The notes: generated by a model not told the origin, from the letters alone. A stretch of 64,000 nucleotides of DNA from Streptomyces sp. L2 (GCF_004124325.1 NZ_QBDT01000001.1:7688001-7752000), one strand, 5' to 3'. Shown: positions 20,176 through 29,764, numbered from the stretch's first letter. A program made the numbers and translations.

Positions 20176-20920
20176 GTCAGGTGGCCATACCCTTTCAGCC
20201 CGCTGGACCTGCGGCTACGAACAGGACCAGGCGCTGCAGCAATGTGTAGTGAATCTAGAGCAGTCAGTAATGGCGCTGCCATGGCGCACGGGGGAACAGG
20301 GGCGCGTTAATGCCACCTTGCGCGCCGGTCGCGCCACCGTCTGCGGCGGGTCAGGCGGCTGGCCGATGCGGCGGCTGTGGCCTCGTCCTGTTCGTTGCGC
20401 ATGGACGAGGTGGCGGGAGCGGGGGCCCGAGGTGGCGACCGTGGTGACGTCGCAGCGGACGTGGGCGAGGCTGCGGGGGACCACCGGTTGATCGCCGTGG
20501 TAGGTGAAGACGCGGGTGAGGCAGCCGGCGTCGCGGTTGGCTTCGCTCCACCGATGCACCATGGCGTAATGCTGAAGCCGTATGTGGTCGGCCTCACGCA
20601 GGGTCCTCGACAGGCCCAGGGCTTCGCGGGCGAGGTGACGGCAGGAGCGCGGACCGGCCCCGCCGCCTGCGCGATGCCTCACAGAGCGGGAAGGCGTGCG
20701 GGGCCGGCTCTGTCCTGAGCGTGGCCGGGGTCTGCGTGCGGGCTGTCGAGGAGCCGGCTGCGAGGCAAGCCCGTTGACACGCTTGCCCTGGTAGGCCAGC
20801 ACATCCAGACACCGCTGCCGTACTGCAAGGTCGAGCCGTGCATGACGAAGACCCGCAGAACGAAAGCAGCCGCAGACGGCCTTGCGCGCCCCTTGGTGGA
20901 ACTCCGGGGGTGAGGAAGAA
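20176..20920. other. 745 bases without a supported gene
   Basis: A long minus-strand frame exists, but most of it has the composition of a shadow. One part, LSRTLREADHIRLQHYAMVH and the following RWSEANRDAG, looks protein-like and might be a relic. I could not assign it to a family, and no start or ribosome site supports it. Confidence 0.4.
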
Positions 20921-21967
20921 CTAAGCGTCACGTGAGACGCGGTTTTCCAGCAAAACCGCCGTAAGATGACACCCTGTCCCTACTGCCGCTAGTACCACGT
21001 ACGGTGTGGTGATCGTGGCGAAATGGCGGGCAAGGTTGACGGGGTAAGTGGCGAGTGTCATGTTGCCTAGTTCCTGCAAGGATTCCAGGTAGGCGCCGGG
21101 GGCAATCTTGTTGGCCCAGTGGTCGAGCAGACGGCGGGATCCTTGGTGTGTGATGAGGGAGACCTGACTGCCAGAGACGCCGTTGCGAGCCAGTAGCCGG
21201 TTCACCACCTCAGGCAGCCCGTTTTGAAGGAGTGTCTGATAGACCTCGTTGCCGGCGGTTTCCATGCTGTACACCGGCGTGGGTAGTCCGCGTGCACTCA
21301 GAGGCAGGTGTGCGTGACCGTCTACGTTCACGGGTCGCACGGTCATGGTCATGCTCAGGTATTGCTCGCTGTATGTCTCGGAGGCGTGATCGACTACCCG
21401 CAGAAGTCCCTCCGGGCCCACGACTGCCGCGGCGGCTGCGTCACCCACGGCGAATGCGTGGCCCTTGGTGTAGTCGACGTGCTGGGTCCAGTTGGATCCG
21501 CACACGATCAGCACGTGCCGGGCGCCGCCTGCAGCGACTGATTCCGTGGCGAGAACGAGGCTGGCCAGGAAATTGGAGAACTCGCTGTTGATAGGGACGA
21601 CCAGTGTCCGGCGTGGCAGTCCGAGCATGTGGTGGAGTTCGTAGAGCGGGTTGGGAGTGAGGTGGTCGGGGACGGATGCGTATCCGTAGAGCCGGTCCAC
21701 GGCTTCCGGCCCGATGCCGGCCTGGGCGAGGGCGAGGCGGGCTGCATCAGCCATATACGCCTCGATGCGTTCTCCGTTCGACAGCCGGCGCCTTTGGTCT
21801 GCACCGGTGAAGAAGGCGAGCGTGTCAAACGCGTTCTCATCCACCGGGCCTTGGGCCATGCGCCTGAAGACGGGATCGTCGTTATGACATGTGGCCGATG
21901 GCAGGGAATGCCCGCAGCCGAGAATCCCGGGCGAAGCAAGGGTGCGTTTCTCTGGGGCGTCCGTCAT
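20921..21967 (-). CDS. Ketosynthase III-like protein lacking the active-site cysteine
   Basis: 348 residues, the length of FabH/KAS III thiolase-fold enzymes. The N-half has FTGADQRRRLSNGE and FAVGDAAAAAVV, the C-half ITHQGSRRL (His274) and ELGNMTLATYP (Asn302), matching the catalytic His and Asn of KAS III. The nucleophile block is VPINSEFSNF, where FabH has xDxAAACAGF. The cysteine position is therefore Phe130, with Ser131 beside it. Decarboxylative condensation by the normal route looks impossible. An acyltransferase role through serine, as in DpsC-like relatives, or a non-catalytic role are alternatives. Its ATG overlaps the upstream stop (ATGA), so it is translationally coupled to the thiamine-diphosphate enzyme. 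Confidence 0.85.
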   Translation of the reverse strand: MTDAPEKRTLASPGILGCGHSLPSATCHNDDPVFRRMAQGPVDENAFDTLAFFTGADQRRRLSNGERIEAYMADAARLALAQAGIGPEAVDRLYGYASVPDHLTPNPLYELHHMLGLPRRTLVVPINSEFSNFLASLVLATESVAAGGARHVLIVCGSNWTQHVDYTKGHAFAVGDAAAAAVVGPEGLLRVVDHASETYSEQYLSMTMTVRPVNVDGHAHLPLSARGLPTPVYSMETAGNEVYQTLLQNGLPEVVNRLLARNGVSGSQVSLITHQGSRRLLDHWANKIAPGAYLESLQELGNMTLATYPVNLARHFATITTPYVVLAAVGTGCHLTAVLLENRVSRDA

Positions 21968-23721
21968 TCGTTGCCGTCCTTCGTGCCATTGGAGGAGGAC
22001 GAGGGACTGAATGCTGTGCGGAGGGTGGTAATTCTCCCGGACAGGGCCCAGGGGACCTCGTCGGGATCGACCCGGACGTCGATGGCGGAAGGCGTGGGAG
22101 AGGCCAGGGCATTGAGTAGGGCTTCTTGGAACTCGGCGAGTGAGGTGGCGACTGTGCTTTCGGCGCCCAAGGCTCGTGCGATTGCGGCGACGTCCAGGGG
22201 GCTGCGGTACATGGAACCGACGGAGCGTCCGAACAGCCCCTGCTGGATGTTGTGGACCATGGCGTTGCCGGCATTGTTCAGGACGACCCATACCACCGGC
22301 AGGCCGAGTTCGGCGGCGGTGTGGATCTCCATGCCGGACATGGCAAAAGCGGCGTCGCCGGTGAGGGCCACCACGGGACGGTTTCTGGCGGCGATCTGTC
22401 CTCCAATGGCGGAACCCGCGCTGCTGCCCATCGAAGCGACGTTGAGCGAGACGTGGATGGCTCCTGGAGGGCGGCTTACGAAGTTCTGGCCGAGCCAGCT
22501 CAGGCAATTGCCGTTGTCCGCGAAGATGATGGCGTCCTTGGGGAGCAGCTGGTTCATCAGGGTCATGACGGCCGAGGCACGCAAGGGGCTGTGTTCGTGT
22601 GGGGGAGCGACTGGTGCCGGCAAGGGGGAGGGGACCGCTGATGCGGGTGGAGCGTGGAGTTCGGCGAGCAAGGCGTCCATCACGGCGGTGGCGTCGCCAG
22701 TGACGTGAAGATCGGCCTCGAAACCTGCGCCCGCGCGCAGCGGATCGATGTCGATGCGGAGCAGACGGCGCCCCTGAACCAGGCGTGGATCCCAGCCGTC
22801 TGTTGCGAACTCCCCCAGCGCGCTGCCGACGACGAAGACCGTGTCCACGTCGGTGGCGAGCATCGCGTCATGAGCGCGGGCTGTTCCGCCGAAACCGAAG
22901 ACGCCGGCGGAGAGCGGATGGTCTTCGGGGAAGACGCTCTTGCCCTTGAGCGTGGTGGCCACTTGCCAGGACAGCGCTTCGGCGAATCGGACGAGCGCGG
23001 GCCCGGTGCCGGAGAGCTTGGCGCCCTGGCCTGCCAGCACCACCCCGCGACGCGCGGCCTGCACCGCGCCGGTGAGCTGGGAGACGGCCGACGGATCCGG
23101 GGCGACGACGGCGGGGCGCCGAATCCCGTTCGGTGTGCTTGCTTCGAGTCGTCCGGTCAGCACGTCTGCGGGGAGACTCACGTGTACGCCTCCTGGACGG
23201 CCGGCATACGCCGAACGCATGGCGAGTGCCAGGAGCCGGGGAACCTGAGCCGGACGAACAGCGAGGGCAGACAGTTTTGTAGCGGACCGGAAGGCATCGA
23301 CGGTGTCCACGCTCCAGTTGCCTCCGCTGCTGTCCTGCAGACCGCCCCGGCCGAAGCACGATGAGTTCACCTGTGCGGTGAGCGCGAGCACAGGCACGCC
23401 GTCAGCGGTCGCGCTGGCCACACCCGTCAGGGCATGCAACGCGCCCGGCCCCACCGTCCCGCAAACGACTCCGAGCCGACCTGTGACCTGGGCGTATCCC
23501 AAGGCCATGAAGGCAGCTCCCTCTTCGTGCTTGGCCAGCACGGGCTCGATGCCTGGGCAGTCCTCCAGTGCTTCGTACAGAGGCATGAGCGGCCCGCCCG
23601 GTACGCCAAAAACATGAGTGACGCCCGCTTGCGCCAGCGCGCGTACCAGAAACGTGGCTACGGACTGCGGCGCGGCCGGTTGCGAGCCAGGGATGGAAGT
23701 CTCTTGAACACGGGTCGTCAT
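21964..23721 (-). CDS. Thiamine-diphosphate-dependent enzyme, acetolactate synthase-like
   Basis: 585 residues with the three-domain order of the acetolactate synthase/benzoylformate decarboxylase family. The Pyr domain has VFGVPGGPLMPLYE and AKHEEGAAFMALGYA, with the catalytic glutamate at Glu66. A central domain follows. The PP domain has LTGDAAFAMSGMEIHTAAE through VVLNN, the diphosphate/Mg motif. Expected chemistry is decarboxylation of a 2-oxo acid and carboligation or release of an aldehyde. It begins at an ATGA overlap with the isopropylmalate synthase-like gene and ends at an ATGA overlap with the ketosynthase-like gene, so the three form one tightly coupled operon. There is no regulatory-subunit gene, which argues against ordinary valine biosynthesis. 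Confidence 0.88.
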   Translation of the reverse strand: MTTRVQETSIPGSQPAAPQSVATFLVRALAQAGVTHVFGVPGGPLMPLYEALEDCPGIEPVLAKHEEGAAFMALGYAQVTGRLGVVCGTVGPGALHALTGVASATADGVPVLALTAQVNSSCFGRGGLQDSSGGNWSVDTVDAFRSATKLSALAVRPAQVPRLLALAMRSAYAGRPGGVHVSLPADVLTGRLEASTPNGIRRPAVVAPDPSAVSQLTGAVQAARRGVVLAGQGAKLSGTGPALVRFAEALSWQVATTLKGKSVFPEDHPLSAGVFGFGGTARAHDAMLATDVDTVFVVGSALGEFATDGWDPRLVQGRRLLRIDIDPLRAGAGFEADLHVTGDATAVMDALLAELHAPPASAVPSPLPAPVAPPHEHSPLRASAVMTLMNQLLPKDAIIFADNGNCLSWLGQNFVSRPPGAIHVSLNVASMGSSAGSAIGGQIAARNRPVVALTGDAAFAMSGMEIHTAAELGLPVVWVVLNNAGNAMVHNIQQGLFGRSVGSMYRSPLDVAAIARALGAESTVATSLAEFQEALLNALASPTPSAIDVRVDPDEVPWALSGRITTLRTAFSPSSSSNGTKDGNE

Positions 23722-25544
23722 AGCTCGCTCCGGGTTTGGACGGAAGCCTGCGCGTCGTCGCCATAGTGGTTGTTGACGCTGGTTCGCGTGCGGTTGACTG
23801 CGTTGAGGATGGCTGTGGCGGCGGAGGCGGCGGGGTCGTTGTGGATGCCGACGCCGTGGGCGGTGACACCATGGGTGGTGAGGTAGGCGTACGAGGCGGT
23901 GCTCGAAGCTCGGCCACCGTCTACCGGGTGCTGGCTGAAATGGTGGAGCTGTGTTCGGTGTCCGCCTCTGGCGAGGGCGTCGAGGAGCGCTTCGACGGCG
24001 CTCAGGCCGCTCCCTGTCAGAGGCTCGTCCTGGCTTCCGTCCGGACCTTCGTGTGTGACGAGGGCCGCGTGCACTGAGGTGCTCGCGCCCTCCTGTTGCT
24101 CGCTGAGTTCCGACAGCCCCAGCCACGGAGATGGTGTGAGGTAGGCATCGGTGAAGATCTCCCACAGGCGGCGGGACGTGAGTTCGTCTCCGGTGTCGTC
24201 GGTCTCTTGTTGGATCTTGCGGGCGAAGTCCACGCGCAAGGCGCGCGGCAGGTCCAGGCCGTAGTGGCGCTTCAAAATGTGCGCCATACCCCCCTTGCCG
24301 GACTGGCTGTTGACACGGATCACAGACTCGTAACTCCGGCCGACATCGTTGGGATCGATGGGCAGGTAAGGCACTTGCCACGGCAGTTCGGACACGGCTA
24401 GGCCCGTGCGTCGAGCCTGTTCATCCAGGGCACGGAGGCCCTTGGCGATGGCGTCCTGATGAGTGCCGGAGAACGCGGTGTAAACGAGGTCACCGGCATA
24501 GGGATGGCGAGCGTGGACGGGCATCTGGTTGCACTTTTCGACCGTACGGCGGATCGAGTCGATGTCGCAGAAGTCCAGTTGGGGGTCGATTCCGCGGGTA
24601 AGGAGATTCAGTGCCAAGGTAGCCAGGCATACGTTGCCCGTGCGCTCACCGTTGCCGAACAATGTGCCCTCGACCCGGTCCGCGCCTGCCATCACGGAGA
24701 GTTCTGCCGAGGCGACGGCCGTCCCTCGATCGTTGTGCGGATGCACCGAAAGAATCACCGACTCGCGACGCCTCAGGTGCCGGTGCATCCATTCGACTTG
24801 GTCGGCGAAGACATTGGGCGAGTCGGTCTCCACAGTCGTGGGCAGGTTCAACGTCACCGGGCGGTCGGGAGACGCGTCCCACACCGATGTCACCGCGTCA
24901 CATACGTCCAACGCGAATTCCGGCTCAGTGACGTTGAAGGTTTCAGGCGAGTACTCGAAACGCAAGCGCGATCCCGGCATGGCGTCGGCCTGGGATGCGA
25001 CATGCTCCGCTGCCCGTAGTGTGAACTCTCGCAGCTCGTCACGTGTCATGGAGAACACCACGGTCCGCCATAGGCACGCGGTCGCCAGGCACAGGTGCAC
25101 CATGGCACGATCCACACCTTTGATTGACTCGAAGGTGCGGTCGATCAGGTCCAGTCGTGCCGGTGTGAACACTGAGATGGTCACGTCGTCCGGAATTCGA
25201 TCATGGATGACGAGGTCCCGCACGAACGAGAAATCCGCCTCGCTCGCCGCAGGGTATCCGACCTCGATCTCCTTGAATCCCATCCGCACCAGAAGATCGA
25301 ACATGGCCGCTTTCCGCGCCGGGTCCATGGGGTTGGGCAACGCCTGGTTTCCATCTCTCAGGTCCACCGAAGCCCACAACGGGGCACGGCCCACTACGTG
25401 GTTGGGCCACTCGCGGTCGGGCAAGCCGGCCAAGAGCTGCGCTCCCAGCCGGGAGTAACGCGCTGTGGGCATCGGTGACGGCCGCTGTGGATTCCACCGA
25501 GGCTGTTCGCCCACACCGCTTGACACAATGTTGAGATCAGACAC
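23718..25544 (-). CDS. leuA: 2-Isopropylmalate synthase-like enzyme
   Basis: 608 residues. The TIM-barrel has WASVDLRDGNQALPNP (Arg63-Asp64 metal/acid site) and the HPHNDRGTAVAS metal-binding motif. A C-terminal regulatory-type domain follows (about 470-608), so the architecture is that of full-length actinobacterial LeuA. It condenses acetyl-CoA with a 2-oxo acid. The start was set at the GTG preceded by GAAAGG; a GTG 30 bases earlier is less well placed. As first gene of a three-gene coupled operon with a ThDP enzyme and a ketosynthase III-like protein, it may act in a specialised pathway and not in leucine synthesis. The usual leuB/C/D partners are absent here. Confidence 0.85.
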   Translation of the reverse strand: MSDLNIVSSGVGEQPRWNPQRPSPMPTARYSRLGAQLLAGLPDREWPNHVVGRAPLWASVDLRDGNQALPNPMDPARKAAMFDLLVRMGFKEIEVGYPAASEADFSFVRDLVIHDRIPDDVTISVFTPARLDLIDRTFESIKGVDRAMVHLCLATACLWRTVVFSMTRDELREFTLRAAEHVASQADAMPGSRLRFEYSPETFNVTEPEFALDVCDAVTSVWDASPDRPVTLNLPTTVETDSPNVFADQVEWMHRHLRRRESVILSVHPHNDRGTAVASAELSVMAGADRVEGTLFGNGERTGNVCLATLALNLLTRGIDPQLDFCDIDSIRRTVEKCNQMPVHARHPYAGDLVYTAFSGTHQDAIAKGLRALDEQARRTGLAVSELPWQVPYLPIDPNDVGRSYESVIRVNSQSGKGGMAHILKRHYGLDLPRALRVDFARKIQQETDDTGDELTSRRLWEIFTDAYLTPSPWLGLSELSEQQEGASTSVHAALVTHEGPDGSQDEPLTGSGLSAVEALLDALARGGHRTQLHHFSQHPVDGGRASSTASYAYLTTHGVTAHGVGIHNDPAASAATAILNAVNRTRTSVNNHYGDDAQASVQTRSEL

Positions 25545-26089
25545 TCTTGTCGCCTTTCGAACAGGGCAGAGCACAGATCGGAAGTGCTAGCCCCAGCAAC
25601 GGCAGCAACGGCTGGCATCTGCCGAGAGGGCAGGGAGATGAGTGCATCATTGAAATCTGGACGATAGGTAGAAGGGTGCACAGCAAACTAAGGGCAGATC
25701 GTGCGACATTGTGCGTTTGTGAACAGCGGGTTCGGTGTGATGCCCCGCCGCTTCGTGGAATACGCCGCGTGCGACGACGTCCGCGCTCCGCAGCGGGTGG
25801 GCACGCGCAGGCGCTGAACGGGACTGACGCAAGTCTTTGATCTACAGGTGTAGTTGCCGGTCACGGAGCGATGCCGAAGAAGTCGAGGGGCGAAGGGCTC
25901 ATAGGACACACCTCGTGAAGCCGTCACCGGATCTTCTTCGAGACCTGTGCGGGACGGCAAGGTCATCGACGCTGAGCGCCTGAACGACCGTGGCTTCCCT
26001 GCGGCCGTGGCCTGGCCGCGGTCGTAGAACTTCGCGGTCACTCACTGCCGGGACAGCGTGGGCAGTGGGCAGCCGCGGCGTGGCGCCGC
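25545..26089. other. Upstream region of the leuA-like operon, otherwise unassigned
   Basis: 545 bases. It must contain the promoter for the leftward three-gene operon, but no operator is recognisable. Open frames are short and not family-like. Confidence 0.4.
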
Positions 26090-26245
26090 CTCCGCCTGAG
26101 CACTGTCCCGTGAGTTGCAGTCGTTGCGGTTCACTGTGACCGGCCGGCCGATGGCCGCGACCCGGCGGGTGCCGGCGTCGATGATGACCGGGTGGCTGGT
26201 GGAGAACCTGCAGTCCTTCGACTGCGCGGCGATCGTGTGGTCACC
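26090..26245 (-). pseudogene. IS5-family transposase fragment
   Basis: The minus strand reads HTIAAQSKDCRFSTSHPVII, then DAGTRRVAAIGRPVTVNRND and CNSRDS. This matches the block VVIDADTRLVVVVGRPLPGNRND of Streptomyces IS5-family transposases, around the second half of the catalytic core. Only about 50 residues survive, with neither flank. Confidence 0.65.
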
Positions 26246-27070
26246 CGAACGGATTCGGTGTGAGAACCTCGCGCCCGTGGCTACTGAAACCGAGGTAGGA
26301 GAGCTGTAGCACCAGTGCGGCTGGCGTACGGTGTTCGCTCTCGCTGAGAGGGCCAACGGGTGGGGCGCCCTGGTGAGCGCCATCGAGCGCGGCTCCGGCG
26401 CGACGACGTCTCCGGGTATACCAACGACCACTACTGCCGAAACTGGCTGGATGAGGCCTGGCTCCTGGTGGACGAACCACATCTCCAACGATGAAACCCG
26501 CAGACAAAGGCTCTGGACGACCGGTACGAGGCCGCGACCGTCGACGACGACGGGCAACACTCGACCAGTTCCACGGACTGCCTGGCCCCGACCTGTGGTG
26601 GTGGCGACACCCTCACATCTACACCACGAGACCTCGTGCGTTCGCTTCGCTGGGCCGGTGCCGTGGGCGCAGACCTGCCACGGCACGACCGTCAGCCTCA
26701 GGGGTTACGGGACGCTCTTAGCGGCGTCAGCAGGCGTGCGCCGACTGGGCCGGCGTCTGTTGTGGGCACCGCGAGCCAAGAGCCCGATGCCGCGTGACGA
26801 CGGTGCCCTGGACGTGCCGCTTGTCTGGATGCGGTGGTGCTCAGGGACCACAAGGCCGATGGGGTCGCCGAAGGGAAGGCGTGCACGCCGTGGCTGGCCC
26901 CGAGCGGTCGCCGCGCAGGTCTCGAGTGATCTCCTGCGCCGTCCCTCAGAGCTCGAGGTCATGGCCGACGACACAGCCCGGCAGCAGACCTCGAACGCAG
27001 AGGGAACAGAAGTTGACTCGTGGGTATTGCACGGCCGGTTCATGATATATGGACTGTCCTCCTCCCCGGC
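26246..27070. other. Unassigned DNA upstream of the lanthipeptide locus
   Basis: 825 bases with only shadow-like frames. It follows a transposase remnant and is probably decayed insertion DNA plus the promoter region of the lanthipeptide operon. No known operator could be identified. Confidence 0.4.
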
Positions 27071-27095
27071 GGCGTGGAATTCTCGATTCCACGCC
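27071..27095 (+). promoter_or_regulatory. Palindrome just upstream of the LanKC gene
   Basis: A perfect 10-bp inverted repeat (GGCGTGGAAT, loop TCTCG, ATTCCACGCC) ends 8 bases before the GAGGAGGGG ribosome site. It could be an RNA hairpin in the leader, controlling access to the ribosome site, or a dimeric operator. Which of these is not decided by the sequence. Confidence 0.45.
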
Positions 27096-27114
27096 TTTCG
27101 AAGAGGAGGGGCAA

Positions 27115-29709
27115 ATGGATAAGCGGTATGAGGTCTACTGTCTCGCAAATCGTGTCTTCTACGAAACGCCGGACCGACTGCCCGCTACCCAGAGAGCCAA
27201 AGGCGCCGATGCCCGCTTTGAGGCGACGCAACGGCCGGTCCCCGAAGGCTGGCGCACCTACGCCTCCGGGGACTGGTACCACCTCGCGCCGGTCGACGAA
27301 CACGGCGAGCCACGCCCAGGCCGCCCGCGCCAAGGCTGGAAGATTCACGTATCGGCCTGTCTCAACAATGCCGAGAAGACTGCCGCGAAGGTGTGGGACT
27401 ACTGCGTACCACGAGGCATTCCGTTCAAGTTCGTGCCCAGCGTCCAGTTGTTGTACCTGCGTAACTCCAAGTACGCCGGTCGTGGTTCCAGCGGTAAATT
27501 CGCAACCCTGTACCCGGTGGACGAATCCGAACTCCACCAGGTGCTGCAGGAATTGGGCGAGCTGCTGGACGGCGAACAGGGACCGTACATTCTCAGTGAC
27601 CTGCGCTGGAACAAGGGGCCGCTGTACGTGCGCTACGGCGGTTTCGCCCCACGCAGCTGCGTCGACGACAAGGGCGACATCGTCCCCGCCATCGAGGATC
27701 CGGACGGCCGGCTCGTCCCCGATCGCCGGGGCCCGGCTTTCCAGCCTCCCGGCTGGGTGACGCTTCCGGAGTTCTTCCGCCCGCACCTCGATGCGCGCAA
27801 CGCCACCACCACCAACGGCCTGCCGTACCGCATCGAACAGGCCCTGCACTTCTCCAACGGCGGGGGAGTCTACGCGGGCATCGATACCCGCACCGGAAAG
27901 AGGGTCGTCCTGAAGGAGGCCCGGCCGTACGCGGGACTCGCTGGGGACGGAGCGGACGCCGTGACCCGCCTGGAGCGGGAAAGGGCAGCCCTGGAGCAGC
28001 TAGGCGGATTGGGCATCGCCCCCGAGGTGCGGGACTGGTTGACCCTCGGCGAGCACCGTTTCCTCGTCATGGACTTCCTGGAAGGCCGTCCCCTCCACTC
28101 CTTCTTCGCTCGGCGCCACCCCCTGCTCTCGCCGGAACCTGAGCCGGATGACGTGGCCGCTTACACCCGCTGGGCGCTCGCTGTGCATCGTTCCACCGAG
28201 GCCGCTGTCGCGGCAGTGCACGGCCGCGGTCTGGTCGTGGGCGACCTGCACCCGTTCAACATCATGCTTGCGCCGGACGAACGGACCGTGCAGCTGCTCG
28301 ATTTCGAGGCCGCCATGCCGATCAACGAGCACCGAGGCCAATTGATGGCCCACCCTGGATTCATCACCCCTGCGGACCGCAAGGGTTGTGCCGTCGACCA
28401 CTATGCCCTCGCCTGCCTGCGTATCGCGCTCTTTCTGCCGATGACGACACTGATCGCCCTCGACCGAGACAAGGCGGCCCACCTCGCCGACATCACGGCC
28501 GGACAGTTCCCGGACCTGCCGCGGTCATTCCTCGACGAGGCCGTAAGGGTCATCGCGGGCGACCGCGAGCCTGGCGCGGCGCCCTATCTCCCCGTCGATC
28601 CCGCGGTCCGGCCCGAAGGCCCCGCATCCATCGTGCGGGCGATCCGCCGCTCCGCGACGCCCGACCGGGACGACCGGCTCTTTCCTGGCGACATCGCCCA
28701 ATTCGCGGACGGTGGCGGCCTCGGGATGGCGTACGGCGCGGCCGGAGTCCTCTACGCCCTGGATGAGACGGGCAACGGGCGCTGGGAGCGGGGCGAGGAA
28801 TGGCTCCTGGAGCACACCGACCCCCCGACCGAGGGTACCCCGCTCGGCTTCTACGACGGACTGGCCGGAGTGGCATACCTGCTCGACCGGCTCGGACACA
28901 CCGGCCGCTGCCTCGAGCTCATCAGTCATGTCCTCGACGAGAAGTGGCACCTGCTCGGCCCGGACCTGCGCGGCGGACTCGCGGGCCTCGGACTCGCCCT
29001 TGACCATCTCGCCCGTACTACGGGGGAGCAGGGACTGCGCGACCACGCGCTGACGGCAGCACACATCCTCGCGGAGATGGACCTTACGGCAGGCAAGCGC
29101 GCGGGGCTGCTGCGGGGTGCGACCGGACCCGCGCTGTTGTTCCTTCGTCTCTACGAGTCCGTCAAAGACCCTGCGCTCCTGGACCACGCGGCGTCCGCGC
29201 TCCGCGCCGATCTCGCCCGCTGCGTACCGGACCGTACCGGCGCCCTCGGCGTGGACGAGGGCTTCCGCACCATGCCGTACCTCGCGACGGGGAGCGTCGG
29301 CATCGGGATGGTCCTCGATGACTACCTCGTGCACCGCCCGGACGAGGAATTCCTCCGCGCAAGGAGGGACATCCTGCCGGCGGCCCGGTCTCGGTACTAC
29401 GCGGAGCCCGGCCTCTTCGAGGGGCGCGCCGGGATGATCCTTTACCTTGCCCGTACGGGAGCCTCACGCGCCGATGTGAACGCGCAGACCGCCACGCTCG
29501 GCTGGTACGCCGTGCCGTACGAGGGCGAACTCGCCTTTCCCGGCGACCAGATGATGCGGTTGTCCATGGACCTCGCTACCGGTGCCGCAGGCTGTCTGCT
29601 CGCCCTCGGAGCGACATGTGCCCAGCGCCCGGCCTCGCTCCCCTTCCTGCCGCCGCTGCCTGCCCGAGACACCCCGGTGGCCCACGAACCGGCCCGTCCA
29701 GGGTCGTGA
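27115..29709 (+). CDS. ramC: Class III lanthipeptide synthetase LanKC (RamC/AmfT-like)
   Basis: 864 residues with the three-part LanKC order. An N-terminal lyase domain (about 1-215) is followed by a Ser/Thr-kinase-like domain (about 240-500) with Lys267 in VVLKEARP, VVGDLHPFNIML (Asp377) and LLDFEAA (Asp396), and a C-terminal LanC-like cyclase (about 520-840) with glycine-rich helices (DGLAGVAYLL, RGATGPALLF, FEGRAGMILY). The zinc Cys-Cys-His ligands of LanC are absent, as in other class III enzymes. It phosphorylates, dehydrates and cyclises the precursor encoded 66 bases downstream. The start was chosen at MDKRYE, behind GAGGAGGGG. Its neighbours match the SapB/AmfS cluster of streptomycetes. 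Confidence 0.93.
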   Translation: MDKRYEVYCLANRVFYETPDRLPATQRAKGADARFEATQRPVPEGWRTYASGDWYHLAPVDEHGEPRPGRPRQGWKIHVSACLNNAEKTAAKVWDYCVPRGIPFKFVPSVQLLYLRNSKYAGRGSSGKFATLYPVDESELHQVLQELGELLDGEQGPYILSDLRWNKGPLYVRYGGFAPRSCVDDKGDIVPAIEDPDGRLVPDRRGPAFQPPGWVTLPEFFRPHLDARNATTTNGLPYRIEQALHFSNGGGVYAGIDTRTGKRVVLKEARPYAGLAGDGADAVTRLERERAALEQLGGLGIAPEVRDWLTLGEHRFLVMDFLEGRPLHSFFARRHPLLSPEPEPDDVAAYTRWALAVHRSTEAAVAAVHGRGLVVGDLHPFNIMLAPDERTVQLLDFEAAMPINEHRGQLMAHPGFITPADRKGCAVDHYALACLRIALFLPMTTLIALDRDKAAHLADITAGQFPDLPRSFLDEAVRVIAGDREPGAAPYLPVDPAVRPEGPASIVRAIRRSATPDRDDRLFPGDIAQFADGGGLGMAYGAAGVLYALDETGNGRWERGEEWLLEHTDPPTEGTPLGFYDGLAGVAYLLDRLGHTGRCLELISHVLDEKWHLLGPDLRGGLAGLGLALDHLARTTGEQGLRDHALTAAHILAEMDLTAGKRAGLLRGATGPALLFLRLYESVKDPALLDHAASALRADLARCVPDRTGALGVDEGFRTMPYLATGSVGIGMVLDDYLVHRPDEEFLRARRDILPAARSRYYAEPGLFEGRAGMILYLARTGASRADVNAQTATLGWYAVPYEGELAFPGDQMMRLSMDLATGAAGCLLALGATCAQRPASLPFLPPLPARDTPVAHEPARPGS

Positions 29710-29720
29710 CGCAACATCCG

Positions 29721-29764
29721 ATCCTCCCGATGAAAGGAGCATCCCAATCCTCCCGATGAAAGGA
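29721..29764 (+). repeat. 18-bp direct repeat carrying duplicated ribosome sites
   Basis: ATCCTCCCGATGAAAGGA occurs at 29721-29738 and exactly again at 29747-29764, in the gap between the synthetase and precursor genes. Each copy holds ATG-AAAGGA. The second AAAGGA is the ribosome site of the precursor. The first ATG (29730) opens a 9-codon frame that ends inside the second copy. Confidence 0.8.

Noticed and set aside
20215..20931. 238-residue minus-strand frame as a gene
   Set aside because: Most of it has shadow composition and there is no ribosome site; only a 30-residue part looks protein-like.
21968..22507. Extension of the ketosynthase III-like protein upstream of MTDAPEK
   Set aside because: It lies wholly inside the ThDP enzyme gene and has no family similarity.
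26331..27122. 263-residue plus-strand frame before the lanthipeptide operon
   Set aside because: Composition is not coding-like, it has no ribosome site and it overlaps the lanKC leader.
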